From the NCBI RefSeq assembly GCF_003100395.1, contig NZ_CP029210.1, positions 2,852,001-2,916,000 on the forward strand: a DNA stretch of 64,000 bases, given 5' to 3'. A model generated the notes under the pieces. The model did no database searches. It was not told the origin of the DNA and was given only the letters and a program-made list of their open reading frames with translations. The stretch's first letter is position 1, and every line of letters starts with the position of its first letter. The position numbers were made by a program, and so were the translations under genes. Origin of the DNA: Aquabacterium olei (GTDB lineage: Bacteria; Pseudomonadota; Gammaproteobacteria; Burkholderiales; Burkholderiaceae_C). Shown piece by piece: positions 38,701 through 47,524 of the stretch.

Positions 38701-39757
38701 CGTGCGCAGCGCCGTGGTCGATGTGGCGATGCCGCTGCAGCGCATGGCCAACGACGTGCTCAAGCTGGCCGCGCGCAAGCAGACGAGCGCGCCGCCGGCC
38801 ACCCATGGCAAGGCCCCGTTGAAGGAAGAGGTCATCCACTTCATCAACAAAAAGATGCCGGGTGGCCTGCCGAAGAAGACCGCGCGCGCGCTGCTGGACA
38901 TCGAGGACAAGAACTACGTCCCCATCATCCGTGACCCGAAGCAGACCACGGCCGACACCGAGGCGGTGTTCTACTTCCCCGGCTGCGGCTCCGAGCGCCT
39001 GTTCAGCCAGGTGGGGCTGGCCACGCAGGCCATGCTGTGGCATGCCGGCGTGCAGACGGTGCTGCCCCCGGGCTACCTGTGCTGCGGCTACCCCCAGCGC
39101 GGCGCCGGCCAGGCCGACACCGCCGAGAAGATGATCACCGACAACCGGGTGCTGTTCCACCGCGTGGCCAACACGCTGAACTACCTGGACATCAAGACGG
39201 TGGTGGTGAGCTGCGGCACCTGCTATGACCAGCTGCAGGGTTACCAGTTCGACAAGATCTTCCCGGGCTGCCGCATCATCGACATCCACGAGTACCTGCT
39301 CGAAAAAGGCATCACCCTGCAGGGCAAGGGCGCCTTCCTGTACCACGACCCCTGCCACACGCCGATGAAGCTCCAGGACCCGATGAAGACGGTCAAGGCG
39401 CTGGTGGGCGATGGCGTGATCAAGTCGGAGCGCTGCTGCGGCGAATCGGGCACCTTCGCGGTCAACCGGCCGGACATCTCCACCCAGGTGCGCTTCCGCA
39501 AGACCGAGGAAGTGCGCAAGGGCGAGGCGGCCCTGCGCGACCAGGGTCTGGTGGGCCCGAAGGACAACGTCAAGATCCTGACATCCTGCCCGTCGTGCCT
39601 GCAAGGCCTCACCCGCTATGGTGAAGACACGCAGAACGGCCTGCTGGAAGCCGACTACATCGTGGTCGAGATGGCCAGGCAGATCCTGGGCGAGAACTGG
39701 ATGCGTGAGTACGTCGACCGGGCCAACGCCGGCGGCATCGAGCGCGTGCTGGTCTGA
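35750..39757 (+). CDS. Large FAD-linked oxidase / Fe-S heterodisulfide-reductase-like fusion
   Basis: A 1335-residue redox enzyme combining D-lactate/glycolate oxidase-like parts. In order: an N-terminal domain of about 170 residues (DUF3683-like), a PCMH-type FAD domain with [14 protein letters not shown] near 217, an FAD-oxidase C-terminal region with [17 protein letters not shown] and GEHGIG, two 4Fe-4S clusters ([11 protein letters not shown] near 866, [11 protein letters not shown] near 929) and two CCG domains (PGCGSERLF near 1074, CCGESGTF near 1228). This is GlcD plus GlcF fused. The donor is probably a D-2-hydroxy acid, but no residue I can see fixes which one. ATG 35750 chosen; ATG 35777 is possible. 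The HIT gene follows by two bases. Confidence 0.88.
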   Translation: MNALTELTHMTAQAADAHAAGQPRLREIPYNYTSFSDREIVQRLLGQRVWEVLSQLRTERQTGRSARMLYEVLGDIWVVQRNPYLQDDLLDNPKRRGQLIDALHHRLGEVDKRRTPSADASRDKLVAELLDAARVAVDRFARAFDEMGALRERTTRVLRKVTRGDNIKFDGLSRVSHVTDATDWRVEYPFVVLTPDTEAEMAALVKGCVELGLTIIPRGGGTGYTGGAVPLTWKSAVINTEKLEQMTEVELVDLPGVAHKVPTIWTGAGVVTQRVADAAERGGYVFAVDPTSAEASCIGGNIAMNAGGKKAVLWGTALDNLASWRMVTPDAEWLEVVRIDHNLGKIHDVAEARFELHYFAADGKTPLRTETLVIPGSVFRKEGLGKDVTDKFLAGLPGIQKEGCDGLITSARWVVHRMPKHVRTVCLEFFGNPTECVPSIVDIKDFMFEEMKQPGGAILAGLEHLDDRYLRAVGYATKSKRNVGGSGLPKMVLIGDIVGDDEDRVARATSEVIRLANGRSGEGFVAVSADARKKFWADRKRTAAIAKHTNAFKVNEDVVIPLPRMGEYTLGIERINIELSLRNKLALLDAIDAFFGSGRLTVAAALRKAEDPIELPTAEQLEEKIAAAQAHLAEVRARWTFLHDQLDTPLAEVDDRLAALGYTQHRDGRYAPQAGDTVFNLLQTWSVRVSWKREVRDELAKVFNGMVLGGVVDELKRIHKQVLRGRVWVALHMHAGDGNVHTNIPVNSDNYEMLQTAHEAVARIMQLARSLDGVISGEHGIGITKLEFLTDEEMANFTAYKQKVDPEGRFNKGKLLRGQALRALGDDVHAADLTEAYTPSFGLMGHESLIMQQSDIGDIAESFKNCLRCGKCKPVCATHVPRANLLYSPRNKILATSLLIEAFLYEEQTRRGVSIKHWAEFEDVSDHCTVCHKCVTPCPVNIDFGDVSMAMRSLLTKMGKKSFRPAAAAGMLMLNATNPQTIKFVRSAVVDVAMPLQRMANDVLKLAARKQTSAPPATHGKAPLKEEVIHFINKKMPGGLPKKTARALLDIEDKNYVPIIRDPKQTTADTEAVFYFPGCGSERLFSQVGLATQAMLWHAGVQTVLPPGYLCCGYPQRGAGQADTAEKMITDNRVLFHRVANTLNYLDIKTVVVSCGTCYDQLQGYQFDKIFPGCRIIDIHEYLLEKGITLQGKGAFLYHDPCHTPMKLQDPMKTVKALVGDGVIKSERCCGESGTFAVNRPDISTQVRFRKTEEVRKGEAALRDQGLVGPKDNVKILTSCPSCLQGLTRYGEDTQNGLLEADYIVVEMARQILGENWMREYVDRANAGGIERVLV

Positions 39758-39759
39758 CC

Positions 39760-40224
39760 ATGGGCCAACGCGATCCGGGCCGACTCGTCGGCTGCGAACT
39801 GTGCATGCAGGACGGTGGGCTGCTGGTTCACCGTGGCGTGAAGCTGCGGGTGATCCGGGCCACCGAGCCCGAGCATCCGGCGTTCTACCGCGTGGTCTGG
39901 AACGACCACGTGGCCGAGTGGACGGACCTGCCGCCCGCAGACCGCAGCCACCTCATGCAGGCAGTGGCCAAGGTGGAAACCGTGCTGCGCGAGCACCTGC
40001 AGCCCACCAAGGTGAACCTGGCCTCGCTGGGCAATGTGGTGCCGCACCTGCACTGGCACGTGATTGCCCGCTTCGACTGGGATGGGCGCTGGCCTGCGCC
40101 CGTGTGGGCGCCGCTGCGCGAAAGCGTGCCGGACGCCGAGGCCCGGCTGGCCGTGCCGCTGTCGGCACTGGACCGACTGGTGGCCGAGGCCGTGCGCGAG
40201 CTGGACCTGGCGACATCACTCTGA
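39760..40224 (+). CDS. HIT family hydrolase
   Basis: A 154-residue HIT-domain protein. The histidine triad is HLHWHVIAR near residue 90, with HxHxH spacing, so nucleotide hydrolase or transferase activity is expected. It follows the FAD oxidoreductase stop after two bases and is presumably translated with it, a conserved pairing in Burkholderiales whose logic is unknown. The substrate cannot be assigned. Confidence 0.88.
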   Translation: MGQRDPGRLVGCELCMQDGGLLVHRGVKLRVIRATEPEHPAFYRVVWNDHVAEWTDLPPADRSHLMQAVAKVETVLREHLQPTKVNLASLGNVVPHLHWHVIARFDWDGRWPAPVWAPLRESVPDAEARLAVPLSALDRLVAEAVRELDLATSL

Positions 40225-40245
40225 CGCAGGCATCGCGTCGGACGC

Positions 40246-40274
40246 AAAGAAAAAGGCCCGGCATGACCGGGCCT
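40246..40274. terminator. Bidirectional terminator between HIT gene and cheW
   Basis: AGGCCCGG (40254-40261) and CCGGGCCT (40267-40274) form an 8-bp stem with a five-base loop. On the minus strand it runs into TTTTTCTTT (cheW end); on the plus strand into CTGCTTTT. Confidence 0.88.
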
Positions 40275-40301
40275 CTGCTTTTGCGGTGACGCCTGACGGG
40301 C

Positions 40302-40778
40302 TCAGTCGATGAGCCCCATGTCTTCGCTCATCAGCATGCTCTCGATGTCGAGCAGGATCACCATGCGCTCGCCCACCTGGGCCAGGCCCTTGATGTAGGT
40401 GGCGTCGATGGCGGAGCTCATCTCGGGCGCCGGACGGATGGCCTCGGCCGGAATCTCCATCACGTCGCTCACCGAGTCCACCACCGTGCCGATGGTGCGC
40501 TGCCCGATGTGCAGCACGATGGACACCGTGAAGGCGTTGTACTCGGCCGAACTGCAACCGAAGCGCAGGCGTAGGTCCACGATCGGCACGATGGTGCCGC
40601 GCAGGTTCACCACGCCCTTCAGGAAGTGGGGCGCGTTGGCAATGCGGGTCGGGTTCTCGTAACCGCGGATTTCCTGCACCTTCAGGATGTCGATCCCGTA
40701 CTCCTCGTCACCGAGGCGGAAGGTCAGGTACTCGCGTGCCAGATCGGTCTGCACGTCCAGTTTTTCCATCATGCCCAT
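40302..40778 (-). CDS. cheW: Chemotaxis coupling protein CheW
   Basis: Links chemoreceptors to CheA. The 158 residues show [26 protein letters not shown] (first subdomain), [19 protein letters not shown] and the second barrel ending in [14 protein letters not shown] lies nine bases before the ATG. It is the last gene of the cheZ-like/cheY/cheA/cheW operon and is followed directly by a terminator; no cheR, cheB or receptor gene follows. Confidence 0.96.
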   Translation of the reverse strand: MGMMEKLDVQTDLAREYLTFRLGDEEYGIDILKVQEIRGYENPTRIANAPHFLKGVVNLRGTIVPIVDLRLRFGCSSAEYNAFTVSIVLHIGQRTIGTVVDSVSDVMEIPAEAIRPAPEMSSAIDATYIKGLAQVGERMVILLDIESMLMSEDMGLID

Positions 40779-40807
40779 GGGAATGTCTCCTTCTCTACAA
40801 GCCCGGA

Positions 40808-42985
40808 TCAGTGACGCGAGCGGCGCACGAGGCTGCCGACGTCCAGGATCAGGGCCACGCGGCCGTCACCCATGATGGTGGCGCCCGACACGTCATTGAC
40901 CTTGCGGTAGTTCGATTCGAGGTTCTTGACCACGACCTGTTGCTGGCCGAGCAGCTCGTCGACCAGCAGGGCCACGCGCCCGCTTTCGGCCTCGACCACC
41001 ACCATGATCCCGCTGTTGTGCTCCCAGTCGAAACGGGGCACCTGGAACACCTTCTCCAGTTCGATCACCGGCATGTATTCCTCGCGGACCTCGACCACGC
41101 GGCCGGAGCCGCCGATCGTCTTGACCATCTCGGGGCTGACCTGGAAGGACTCGACCACCGACGACAGCGGCAGGATGTAGACCTCTTCGCCCACGCCCAC
41201 GCTCATGCCGTCCATGATGGCCAGCGTCAGCGGCAGGCGCACCGCCACACGCATGCCGTAGCCTTCGGCCGAATCGATCTCGACCGTGCCACCCAGCGAG
41301 GTGATGTTCTTCTTGACCACGTCCATGCCGACACCGCGGCCCGACACGTCGGTCACTTCGTCGGCGGTCGAGAAGCCCGGTGCGAAGATCAGGTTCCACA
41401 CCTCCTGGTCGGTCATCGTGTCCGGTGCGTCGATGCCCTTCTCACGGGCCTTCTTCAGCAGCTTCTCGCGCGACAGGCCGCGGCCATCGTCGCGCACTTC
41501 GATCACGATGGAGCCGCCCTGGTGCGAGGCCGCCAGTGTGATGGTGCCCACTTCCGGCTTGCCCTTGGCGAGGCGGTCGTCCGGCATCTCGATGCCATGG
41601 TCGCAACTGTTGCGCACCAGGTGGGTGAGCGGGTCGGTGATCTTCTCGACCAGGCCCTTGTCCAGTTCGGTGGCTTCACCCTGCGTGACCAGCTCGACCT
41701 TCTTGCCCAGCTTGTTGGCCAGGTCGCGCAGCATGCGCGGGAAGCGGCTGAACACCGTCGACATCGGAATCATCCGGATCGACATGACCGCTTCCTGCAG
41801 GTCGCGGGTGTTGCGATCCAGATCGGTCAGGCCCGAGACCAGCTGCTGGTAGACAACCGGGTCGAGGCCACGGCTGTTCTGGGCCAGCATGGCCTGGGTG
41901 ATCACCAGTTCGCCCACCAGGTTGATGAGCTGGTCGACCTTCTCGACCGAGACGCGGATGGTCGAGGCTTCGAGGCCGGCGTGCGGCTTCTCGGCCTTGG
42001 CCGCCACAGGCGCCGGCTTGGGGGCCGGTGCGGGCTTGGCCACTTCAACCGCGACGGGGGCAGGCGCCGGTGCTTCCGGGGCACCCGGCGCGTTGTCGAA
42101 GAAGCCGTAGCCCTTCTCGGCCGCCGGGGCTGCGGGCGCCGCCGCGACCGGTGCGGGCTCGTCGAAGAAGCCGTAGCCCGGATCGACCGCCGGAGCCGCT
42201 GCGGCACCGGCCTCCGCGAGGGCCACGAAGCTGACCTGCTCGCGGGCCACATGGAAGGTGAACAGGTCCAGCAGTTCGGACTCGGCGGCGGCGGTGCTCA
42301 CCTTGAAGCGGCGCAGACCGGCCAGCGCCGCGTCATCGGGCAACGGCTCGATCGTGCCGAGGTCGGTGATTTCCTTGAACAGGTCCACCAGGTTGTCGGC
42401 CTGCGAAGGGTCGGCCAGGGGGCCGACGCGCAGTTCGACAGTGCGCGGGCCCGAAGTGGGGGCTGCCGCCGCAGAAGCCGATGCCACCTCGGCAGGCGCC
42501 GGCGCAGGTGCGGACAGGGCCGGCGCGGCAACCACCGGGGCCGCCGCCACGGCGGCCGGCGCTTCGCCCGACGCCATCGCACGGATGTGGAACAGCAGTT
42601 CGGTCGTGTCCACCTCGCCGCCACCCGATCCCTGGTGGCGCGCCAGCATGGCCTTGAGCGCATCGCCCGCCTGCAGCAGCACGTCGACCATCGGGGCCGT
42701 CGGCGCGAGTTCATGGCGGCGCAGCTTGTCCAGCAGCGTCTCCATCTGGTGCGTCAGCTCGGCCACGTCGCTGAAACCGAACGTGGCGGCGCCGCCCTTG
42801 ATCGAGTGCGCACAACGGAAAATGGCGTTGAGCTCTTCGTCGTCGGCGGCAGTGATGTCCAGCTCCAGCAGGAGCTGTTCCATGTTCTCGAGGTTCTCGC
42901 CGGCTTCTTCAAAGAAGACCTGGTAGAACTGGCTCAGGTCGATGCCGGCCGATGAAGTGCTGTTGTCCGTGCTGGTCTCTGCCAT
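40808..42985 (-). CDS. cheA: Chemotaxis histidine kinase CheA
   Basis: A 725-residue class kinase. P1 HPt domain with phospho-His H60 in [13 protein letters not shown]; a P2-like response-regulator-binding region around 165-245; a Pro/Ala-rich linker containing GYGFFD twice (about residues 270 and 293); P3 dimerisation helices ([20 protein letters not shown]); P4 HATPase with [21 protein letters not shown] and [12 protein letters not shown]; and a P5 CheW-like domain. AGGAG precedes the ATG. The duplicated linker motif may be a docking site for a partner. Confidence 0.97.
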   Translation of the reverse strand: MAETSTDNSTSSAGIDLSQFYQVFFEEAGENLENMEQLLLELDITAADDEELNAIFRCAHSIKGGAATFGFSDVAELTHQMETLLDKLRRHELAPTAPMVDVLLQAGDALKAMLARHQGSGGGEVDTTELLFHIRAMASGEAPAAVAAAPVVAAPALSAPAPAPAEVASASAAAAPTSGPRTVELRVGPLADPSQADNLVDLFKEITDLGTIEPLPDDAALAGLRRFKVSTAAAESELLDLFTFHVAREQVSFVALAEAGAAAAPAVDPGYGFFDEPAPVAAAPAAPAAEKGYGFFDNAPGAPEAPAPAPVAVEVAKPAPAPKPAPVAAKAEKPHAGLEASTIRVSVEKVDQLINLVGELVITQAMLAQNSRGLDPVVYQQLVSGLTDLDRNTRDLQEAVMSIRMIPMSTVFSRFPRMLRDLANKLGKKVELVTQGEATELDKGLVEKITDPLTHLVRNSCDHGIEMPDDRLAKGKPEVGTITLAASHQGGSIVIEVRDDGRGLSREKLLKKAREKGIDAPDTMTDQEVWNLIFAPGFSTADEVTDVSGRGVGMDVVKKNITSLGGTVEIDSAEGYGMRVAVRLPLTLAIMDGMSVGVGEEVYILPLSSVVESFQVSPEMVKTIGGSGRVVEVREEYMPVIELEKVFQVPRFDWEHNSGIMVVVEAESGRVALLVDELLGQQQVVVKNLESNYRKVNDVSGATIMGDGRVALILDVGSLVRRSRH

Positions 42986-43041
42986 GTCAGGCTCCTGGAG
43001 ATTGTCGTGCGCTGCGCGGGCCCGTGTGCCCCGGCGTCAGG

Positions 43042-43404
43042 TCAGCGGATGACCTTCTGGATCACCTCGATGAGCTTGTTCGGGTCGAAGGGCTTGACCA
43101 GCCAACCCGTTGCGCCGGCCGCGCGCCCGGCCTGCTTCATCTGATCGCTCGACTCGGTCGTCAGGATCAGGATGGGGGTGGTCTTGAACTGCGGGTTCTC
43201 GCGCAGCTTCTTGGTCAGGCTGATGCCGTCCATGCGGGGCATGTTCTGGTCGGTCAGCACCAAGTCAAAGCTGCGGCCGCCGGCCTTCTCGTAGGCATCC
43301 TGACCGTCCACGGCCTCGACGACGTTGTAGCCGGCGCTCTTGAGGGTAAAGGAAACCATTTGGCGCATGGACGCAGAATCGTCGACGGCAAGGATCGAAT
43401 GCAT
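43042..43404 (-). CDS. cheY: Chemotaxis response regulator CheY
   Basis: A 120-residue single receiver domain. The acidic pocket is AVDDSASMRQMV, the phospho-acceptor Asp is in FDLVLTDQNMPRMDG (about residue 53), the switch Thr in ILTTESS and the Lys in LVKPFDPNKL. It lies between the cheZ-like gene and cheA, so it is the natural output of this CheA. Confidence 0.95.
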   Translation of the reverse strand: MHSILAVDDSASMRQMVSFTLKSAGYNVVEAVDGQDAYEKAGGRSFDLVLTDQNMPRMDGISLTKKLRENPQFKTTPILILTTESSDQMKQAGRAAGATGWLVKPFDPNKLIEVIQKVIR

Positions 43405-43500
43405 GTCGCTCTCCGGTACTTGGAATAACAGGACAGATCGGCTGTCTGGAAAAAATGAAACCAGTCGCTTGACGGGATTTCGACAGATGGGACGGATTCT

Positions 43501-43950
43501 TTAGAACAACTCGACCGACCCGGCGTCCATCTCGTCCTGGGTCACCGGGTTGGGTTTCATCGGGGCATCCGCCACCACCGCCGCGCCATCCGGGTCGTCG
43601 TCGCCCAGGGCGTCGCGCGCGATCTGGTCGGCACAATTGCGCAATCGGTTGTTGGTGTGGGCGATCAGCTGGGTCGCCATGTCCTGGAACTGCAGGGCCG
43701 TGACCGTGCGGTACAGGGTCTGACGCACCTCTTCCAGGTGCGGCGTGATGGCATGCCCCTGGTCGATCACGTCGCTGAGCTGCCCGGCCGTCCCGTGGAA
43801 ACCTTCCATGAGCACGACGCAGGCGTCGTCCAGAAGTCGCTGCAGGCGCTCCAGGTCGTTGGACGCCGTCATCAGGTGGTCCTGCAACTCCGCTGCGAGG
43901 AGGAGGGGCATCTCCGCAGGGGGGCTGGCGACCGGTTCGTCGTAACTCAT
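43501..43950 (-). CDS. cheZ: Short CheZ-like phosphatase
   Basis: A 149-residue helical protein upstream of cheY. The segment ALQFQDMATQLIAH has the CheZ active-site pattern DxxxQ (D90, Q94; in E. coli CheZ QDFQDLTGQ). Before it is an amphipathic helix with LQRLLDDACVVLMEGFHGT. The acidic tail ends AGSVELF, comparable in position to the CheY-binding C-terminal helix of CheZ. It is shorter than E. coli CheZ (214 residues), with reduced N-terminal helix. ATG 43950 is preferred over an upstream frame through the intergenic region. Function inferred: CheY-P dephosphorylation. Confidence 0.78.
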   Translation of the reverse strand: MSYDEPVASPPAEMPLLLAAELQDHLMTASNDLERLQRLLDDACVVLMEGFHGTAGQLSDVIDQGHAITPHLEEVRQTLYRTVTALQFQDMATQLIAHTNNRLRNCADQIARDALGDDDPDGAAVVADAPMKPNPVTQDEMDAGSVELF

Positions 43951-44138
43951 CGTGGCTCCACTCAACCAGTTTGTGTGTCGCGCCATCCGAGGGCGACGCG
44001 ATGAAGGATGTGCCCGGCACACCCAGGATCCCCCTGTCATCGGCACAGTGAGGGTCCGGCTTAAACCGGTTGTTAGAATTTTTCGCATTTCAAGGCGCCA
44101 GTTGTTCACAATCACGTGGCAATTCCAGGCACTCATCC

Positions 44139-45374
44139 ATGGATCGAAGGCAGCGCGTGTCCGATTTCACACCCCAGCCCCCTGTTGTCGCCGTAGCGCC
44201 CGCGTCGGGTGCCGACGGCCTGCCGCCGGTGCGCCTGAAGGTCCTGCACATCGAGGACAACGAGGAGGACGCGGCGCTGGTCGCCATCCACCTGCATCGC
44301 GGTGGCATCAATGCCGACATCCACCGCATCGACACCGAGGTGGCCCTCTCCGACGCCCTGCACGAAGACTGGGACCTGATCCTGTCCGACTACAACCTGC
44401 CGGGCTACTCGGGGCTGGCCGCGCTGGACAAGATCCGGGCGCTGGGCAAGCTGGTGCCCTTCATCCTGGTCTCGGGCGAGATCGGCGAGGACATTGCCGT
44501 GCAGGCCATGCGCAATGGCGCCAACGACTACCTGCTCAAGAGCAACCTGACGCGACTGGCGCCGGCCGCCCTGCTGGCCATCGAGGCCAACCGCATCCGC
44601 ATCGCCAAGCAGCGGGCCGACCTGGCCCTGAGCCGCTCGCGGCAGCAACTGCGCGAACTGGCCCAGCACCTGCAGACCAGCATCGAGCAGGAGCGGGCCG
44701 CCATCGCCCGCGAAATCCACGACGACGTGGGCGGGGCGCTGACCGCCATCAAGTTCGATCTGGCGTGGATCGCCCGCCACGCGCCGAATGCCCAGATCGC
44801 AGACCGGGTACAGCAGGCGCTGGAATCCGTGAACCACGCCCACGAGGCGAGCCAGCGCATCATGCACAACCTGCGACCGGCCATCCTCGAGCAGGGCCTG
44901 GTGCCCGCGCTGCAGTGGATGACGGACCGGTTCGGCAAGCGCACCGGCCTGCAGGCGCGCTTCCGCACCAGCCAGGAACAGCTGGAGCTGCCGGCCGGTG
45001 TGCCGCTGGTGGCCTACCGCTTTGCGCAGGAGGCGCTCACCAATGTCTCCAAACACGCACAGGCCACGCAGGTCAGCGTCGACGTCACGCAGGCCGGCGG
45101 CGTGCTGTCCATCGAAGTCACCGACAATGGGCGAGGCCTGAGCGCCGACGACCTGGCCAAGGCCCGGTCCTTCGGCATCCGCGGCCTGCACGAACGCGCG
45201 GAAACGGTGGGTGGCTGGGTCGACATCAGCAGCAACCCCGGCGGCACCACGCTGATCCTCTCCGTCCCGCTGTCAGGGCCGGAAAATGGCTTCATCGACC
45301 AACTGTTCACGAACCTGGACGCGGACACCCCGGCCAGCGACACGGACCCCGACGATCCCACGGTATGGGGCTGA
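44139..45374 (+). CDS. Receiver domain-HisKA_3 sensor histidine kinase
   Basis: Cytosolic two-component kinase with no membrane segment. An N-terminal receiver domain (KVLHIEDNEEDAALVAIH, phospho-Asp in DLILSDYNLPGYSG) is followed by a NarX-type dimerisation domain with the phospho-His in AIAREIHDDVGGALTAIKFDL (about 193) and an HATPase with TDNGRGL and GIRGLHERAETVGG. An upstream receiver probably passes the signal in, possibly from another kinase. The start is ATG 44139 or GTG 44157; the GTG has the better ribosome site (GAAGG at six bases). The cognate regulator starts four bases after the stop. Confidence 0.9.
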   Translation: MDRRQRVSDFTPQPPVVAVAPASGADGLPPVRLKVLHIEDNEEDAALVAIHLHRGGINADIHRIDTEVALSDALHEDWDLILSDYNLPGYSGLAALDKIRALGKLVPFILVSGEIGEDIAVQAMRNGANDYLLKSNLTRLAPAALLAIEANRIRIAKQRADLALSRSRQQLRELAQHLQTSIEQERAAIAREIHDDVGGALTAIKFDLAWIARHAPNAQIADRVQQALESVNHAHEASQRIMHNLRPAILEQGLVPALQWMTDRFGKRTGLQARFRTSQEQLELPAGVPLVAYRFAQEALTNVSKHAQATQVSVDVTQAGGVLSIEVTDNGRGLSADDLAKARSFGIRGLHERAETVGGWVDISSNPGGTTLILSVPLSGPENGFIDQLFTNLDADTPASDTDPDDPTVWG

Positions 45375-45378
45375 GCAC

Positions 45379-46008
45379 ATGATCAAAGTCATACTCTGTG
45401 ACGACCACGCGCTGATCCGGCGCGGCATCCGCGACACGCTGGCCGATGCCGCCGACATCGAGGTGGTGGGCGAGGCCGCCGATTACGGTGAGCTGCGCGC
45501 GCTGTTGCGCGACAAGAGCTGCGATGTGCTGGTGCTCGACATCAACCTGCCCGGCCGCAGCGGGCTGGACGTGCTGCACGTGCTCAAGGAAGAAGGCAGC
45601 ACGCTGAAGGTGCTGGTGGTCTCGATGTACCCGGAGGACCAGTACGCGATGCGCGCACTGAAGGCCGGGGCCTCGGGCTATCTGAACAAGGGCAGCGACG
45701 CCGCGCAGATCGTGGCGGCCGTGCGCACGGTGGCGCAGGGCAAGAAGTACGTCACGCCCGAGATGGCGCAGATGCTGGTCGACAACCTGACCACGCCGGC
45801 GCAGGAAGACCTGCACCAGAAGCTGTCCGACCGCGAACTGCAGACGCTGGTGATGATCGCCTCGGGCAAGCGCCTGTCGGACATCGCCGAGCAGCTCCTG
45901 CTGAGCCCCAAGACGGTGAGCGTCTACCGGGCGCGCGTGCTCGAAAAGCTCGGGCTGACGAACAACTCCGAACTGACGGTCTACGCCATCCGCAACGGGC
46001 TGGTCTGA
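45379..46008 (+). CDS. NarL/FixJ family response regulator
   Basis: A 209-residue DNA-binding regulator: receiver with D54 in CDVLVLDINLPGRSG and Lys in YLNKGSDA, then a LuxR-type helix-turn-helix (LSDRELQTLVMIASGKRLSDIAEQ...SPKTVSVYRARVLEKLG, about 147-195). It is paired with the preceding kinase. The target genes cannot be deduced. Confidence 0.93.
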   Translation: MIKVILCDDHALIRRGIRDTLADAADIEVVGEAADYGELRALLRDKSCDVLVLDINLPGRSGLDVLHVLKEEGSTLKVLVVSMYPEDQYAMRALKAGASGYLNKGSDAAQIVAAVRTVAQGKKYVTPEMAQMLVDNLTTPAQEDLHQKLSDRELQTLVMIASGKRLSDIAEQLLLSPKTVSVYRARVLEKLGLTNNSELTVYAIRNGLV

Positions 46009-46038
46009 GGCCACGCCCGCTGCGGTGGGTTCACAGTC

Positions 46039-46584
46039 TCACTCTTCCAGCATCGAGCGCAACATCCAGGCGGCCTTCTCATGCACGTCCAGGCGCTGCG
46101 TCAGCAGGTCGGCGGTGGGCTCGTCCGAGGCCTCTTCCACCAGCGGGTACAGGCTGCGCGCTGTGCGGGCCACGGCCTCGTGCCCGTCCACCAGAATGCG
46201 GATCATCTCCTTCGCCTTGGGCGGCGTGGTGGGCGCATCCGGCAGCGTGCTGATGCCGCCGAAATCGGCGAACGAGCCCATGGCCGGGAAGCCGAGCGCG
46301 CGGATGCGCTCGGCAATCGGGTCGACCGCGTTCCAGAGTTCGGTGTACTGCGCCATGAACATGGTGTGCAGCGTGTTGAACATCGGCCCCGTCACGTTCC
46401 AGTGGAAGTTGTGCGTGGTGAGGTAGAGCGTGAAGGTGTCGGCCAGCAGGCCGTTCAGGCCCTTGGCAATGGCCGCGCGGTGCTCGACGCTGATGCCGAT
46501 GTCGATCGGCGCACCGCCCGCAGCGACAGGCGGGAGGACCGCCTTGGCGGCTTTGGGGGAAGACTTCTTGTCGGACTTGGCCAT
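46039..46584 (-). CDS. dps: Dps family DNA-binding ferritin
   Basis: Dodecameric iron-storage and DNA-protecting protein of stressed cells. The ferroxidase ligands are complete and spaced as in E. coli Dps: H61, H73, D88 and E92 (THNFHWNV, TLHT, NAVDPIAER). The first about 15 residues are lysine-rich (MAKSDKKSSPKAAK), suiting DNA binding. AGGAG lies nine bases before ATG 46584. Convergent with the NarL regulator gene 30 bases away, no terminator seen between. Confidence 0.95.
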   Translation of the reverse strand: MAKSDKKSSPKAAKAVLPPVAAGGAPIDIGISVEHRAAIAKGLNGLLADTFTLYLTTHNFHWNVTGPMFNTLHTMFMAQYTELWNAVDPIAERIRALGFPAMGSFADFGGISTLPDAPTTPPKAKEMIRILVDGHEAVARTARSLYPLVEEASDEPTADLLTQRLDVHEKAAWMLRSMLEE

Positions 46585-46695
46585 GCGGTGTGACTCCTGA
46601 ATGGAATGAGACGGCGTCGCGGGGAACGCGACCAAAGCAATCTGCCGATCACTTTAGCGCGCTCGCGGCCCCTCGCACAGCATGGCCTTTGAATT

Positions 46696-46730
46696 GGCTC
46701 AATGACGGCGTTCGGCGCCTTCAATGAGCC
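46696..46730 (-). terminator. Imperfect hairpin after the outer-membrane protein gene
   Basis: GGCTCAATGA and TCAATGAGCC pair with one A-A mismatch, and an inner GGCG/CGCC stem closes a five-base loop. It begins 12 bases past the stop of the gene at 46742. No T run, so it could also be a stabilising structure in the dps upstream region. Confidence 0.45.
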
Positions 46731-46741
46731 CGTAGATCCGG

Positions 46742-47473
46742 TCAGAAGCGCAGACCGGCCTTGATGCTCGCGCTGGTGGCGTCGCCCGTGCGATCGGCTT
46801 CGAAGGCCAGGTTCACGAGCAGCAGGTTCACGCTGACACCGGCAAACAGACGGGTCTGGGTGTAGCGCTCGCGGGCCCAGCGGCCGGCGTCGTCGGAGGC
46901 GCGACTCTGCACCAGGCCCACGCCGCCGTACGGGGTCACGTTGGCAAAGCCCTTGGACACCGACAGGTCGACGCCCTGGCTGCGCAGGTTCATGTCGCCC
47001 AGGCCGCTGGTCTGCGTGTAGAAGGCGCGCACGGCCACCGCCGGGGTCAGCACGCCGCCTTCGATGAAGGCCCACTTCACGTTGCCGCTCAGGGCGCGCA
47101 CCGAGGTGCCGGGGATCAGGGTGTAGGACCCGCCCACATCGATGCCGAAGGGCAGGCCCTTGTCCGCGCGCAGCGTGACGGTGGGCAGCGTGCTCGGCAC
47201 GTTGTCGGAGCCGGTCGCGCGCTCGACGATGCGGTGGCTCTTGATGCGGGTGCCGCCCACGCTCACGCCGACATCGAAGCCAGTGATGCCCAGGCCTTCG
47301 GCAGGGGCCTGCGGCTTGTAGGCCAGCGTGGCGCTCAGGTCTTCGGCCAGCTGGCGAAACTCGCCTTGCGAGGCGAGCTGGTCCAGTGCGTCGAATTCAT
47401 AGGCGTGGGCACCAGCGGCGCAGGTCAGGGCGGCAACCGCCAGTGCGGCGCGTCGGAAAGCAGCGTGTGTCAT
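46742..47473 (-). CDS. YfaZ-like outer-membrane beta-barrel protein
   Basis: A 243-residue secreted protein with signal peptide MTHAAFRRAALAVAALTCAAGAHA and a mature part of short amphipathic strands (for example GVDLSVSKGFANVTPYGGVGLV and TRLFAGVSVNLLLVNLAFEAD) ending in the terminal Phe of AGLRF. An N-terminal helix (EFDALDQLASQGEFRQLAEDLSATLAY) precedes the barrel. The pattern resembles YfaZ and small OmpA-like barrels. Function unknown. ATG 47473 starts the signal peptide; the longer frame adds a hydrophilic leader. Confidence 0.75.
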   Translation of the reverse strand: MTHAAFRRAALAVAALTCAAGAHAYEFDALDQLASQGEFRQLAEDLSATLAYKPQAPAEGLGITGFDVGVSVGGTRIKSHRIVERATGSDNVPSTLPTVTLRADKGLPFGIDVGGSYTLIPGTSVRALSGNVKWAFIEGGVLTPAVAVRAFYTQTSGLGDMNLRSQGVDLSVSKGFANVTPYGGVGLVQSRASDDAGRWARERYTQTRLFAGVSVNLLLVNLAFEADRTGDATSASIKAGLRF

Positions 47474-47491
47474 GAACGGTCTCTTCTGAAT

Positions 47492-47524
47492 GAAAAACAA
47501 AAACGGAGGCCCCGCAGCGGGCTC
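47492..47524 (-). terminator. Terminator at the end of uvrD
   Basis: On the minus strand GAG-CCCG-CTG-CGGG-GC-CTC forms a bulged stem that starts inside the uvrD stop codon and is followed by GTTTTTGTTTTTC. Confidence 0.7.

Noticed and set aside
34649..39604. A 1651-codon open frame on the minus strand opposite the FAD oxidoreductase
   Set aside because: Only its last 271 codons encode the phosphodiesterase. The rest is antisense to a strongly conserved enzyme, with His/Gln/Val-rich composition typical of high-GC shadow frames.
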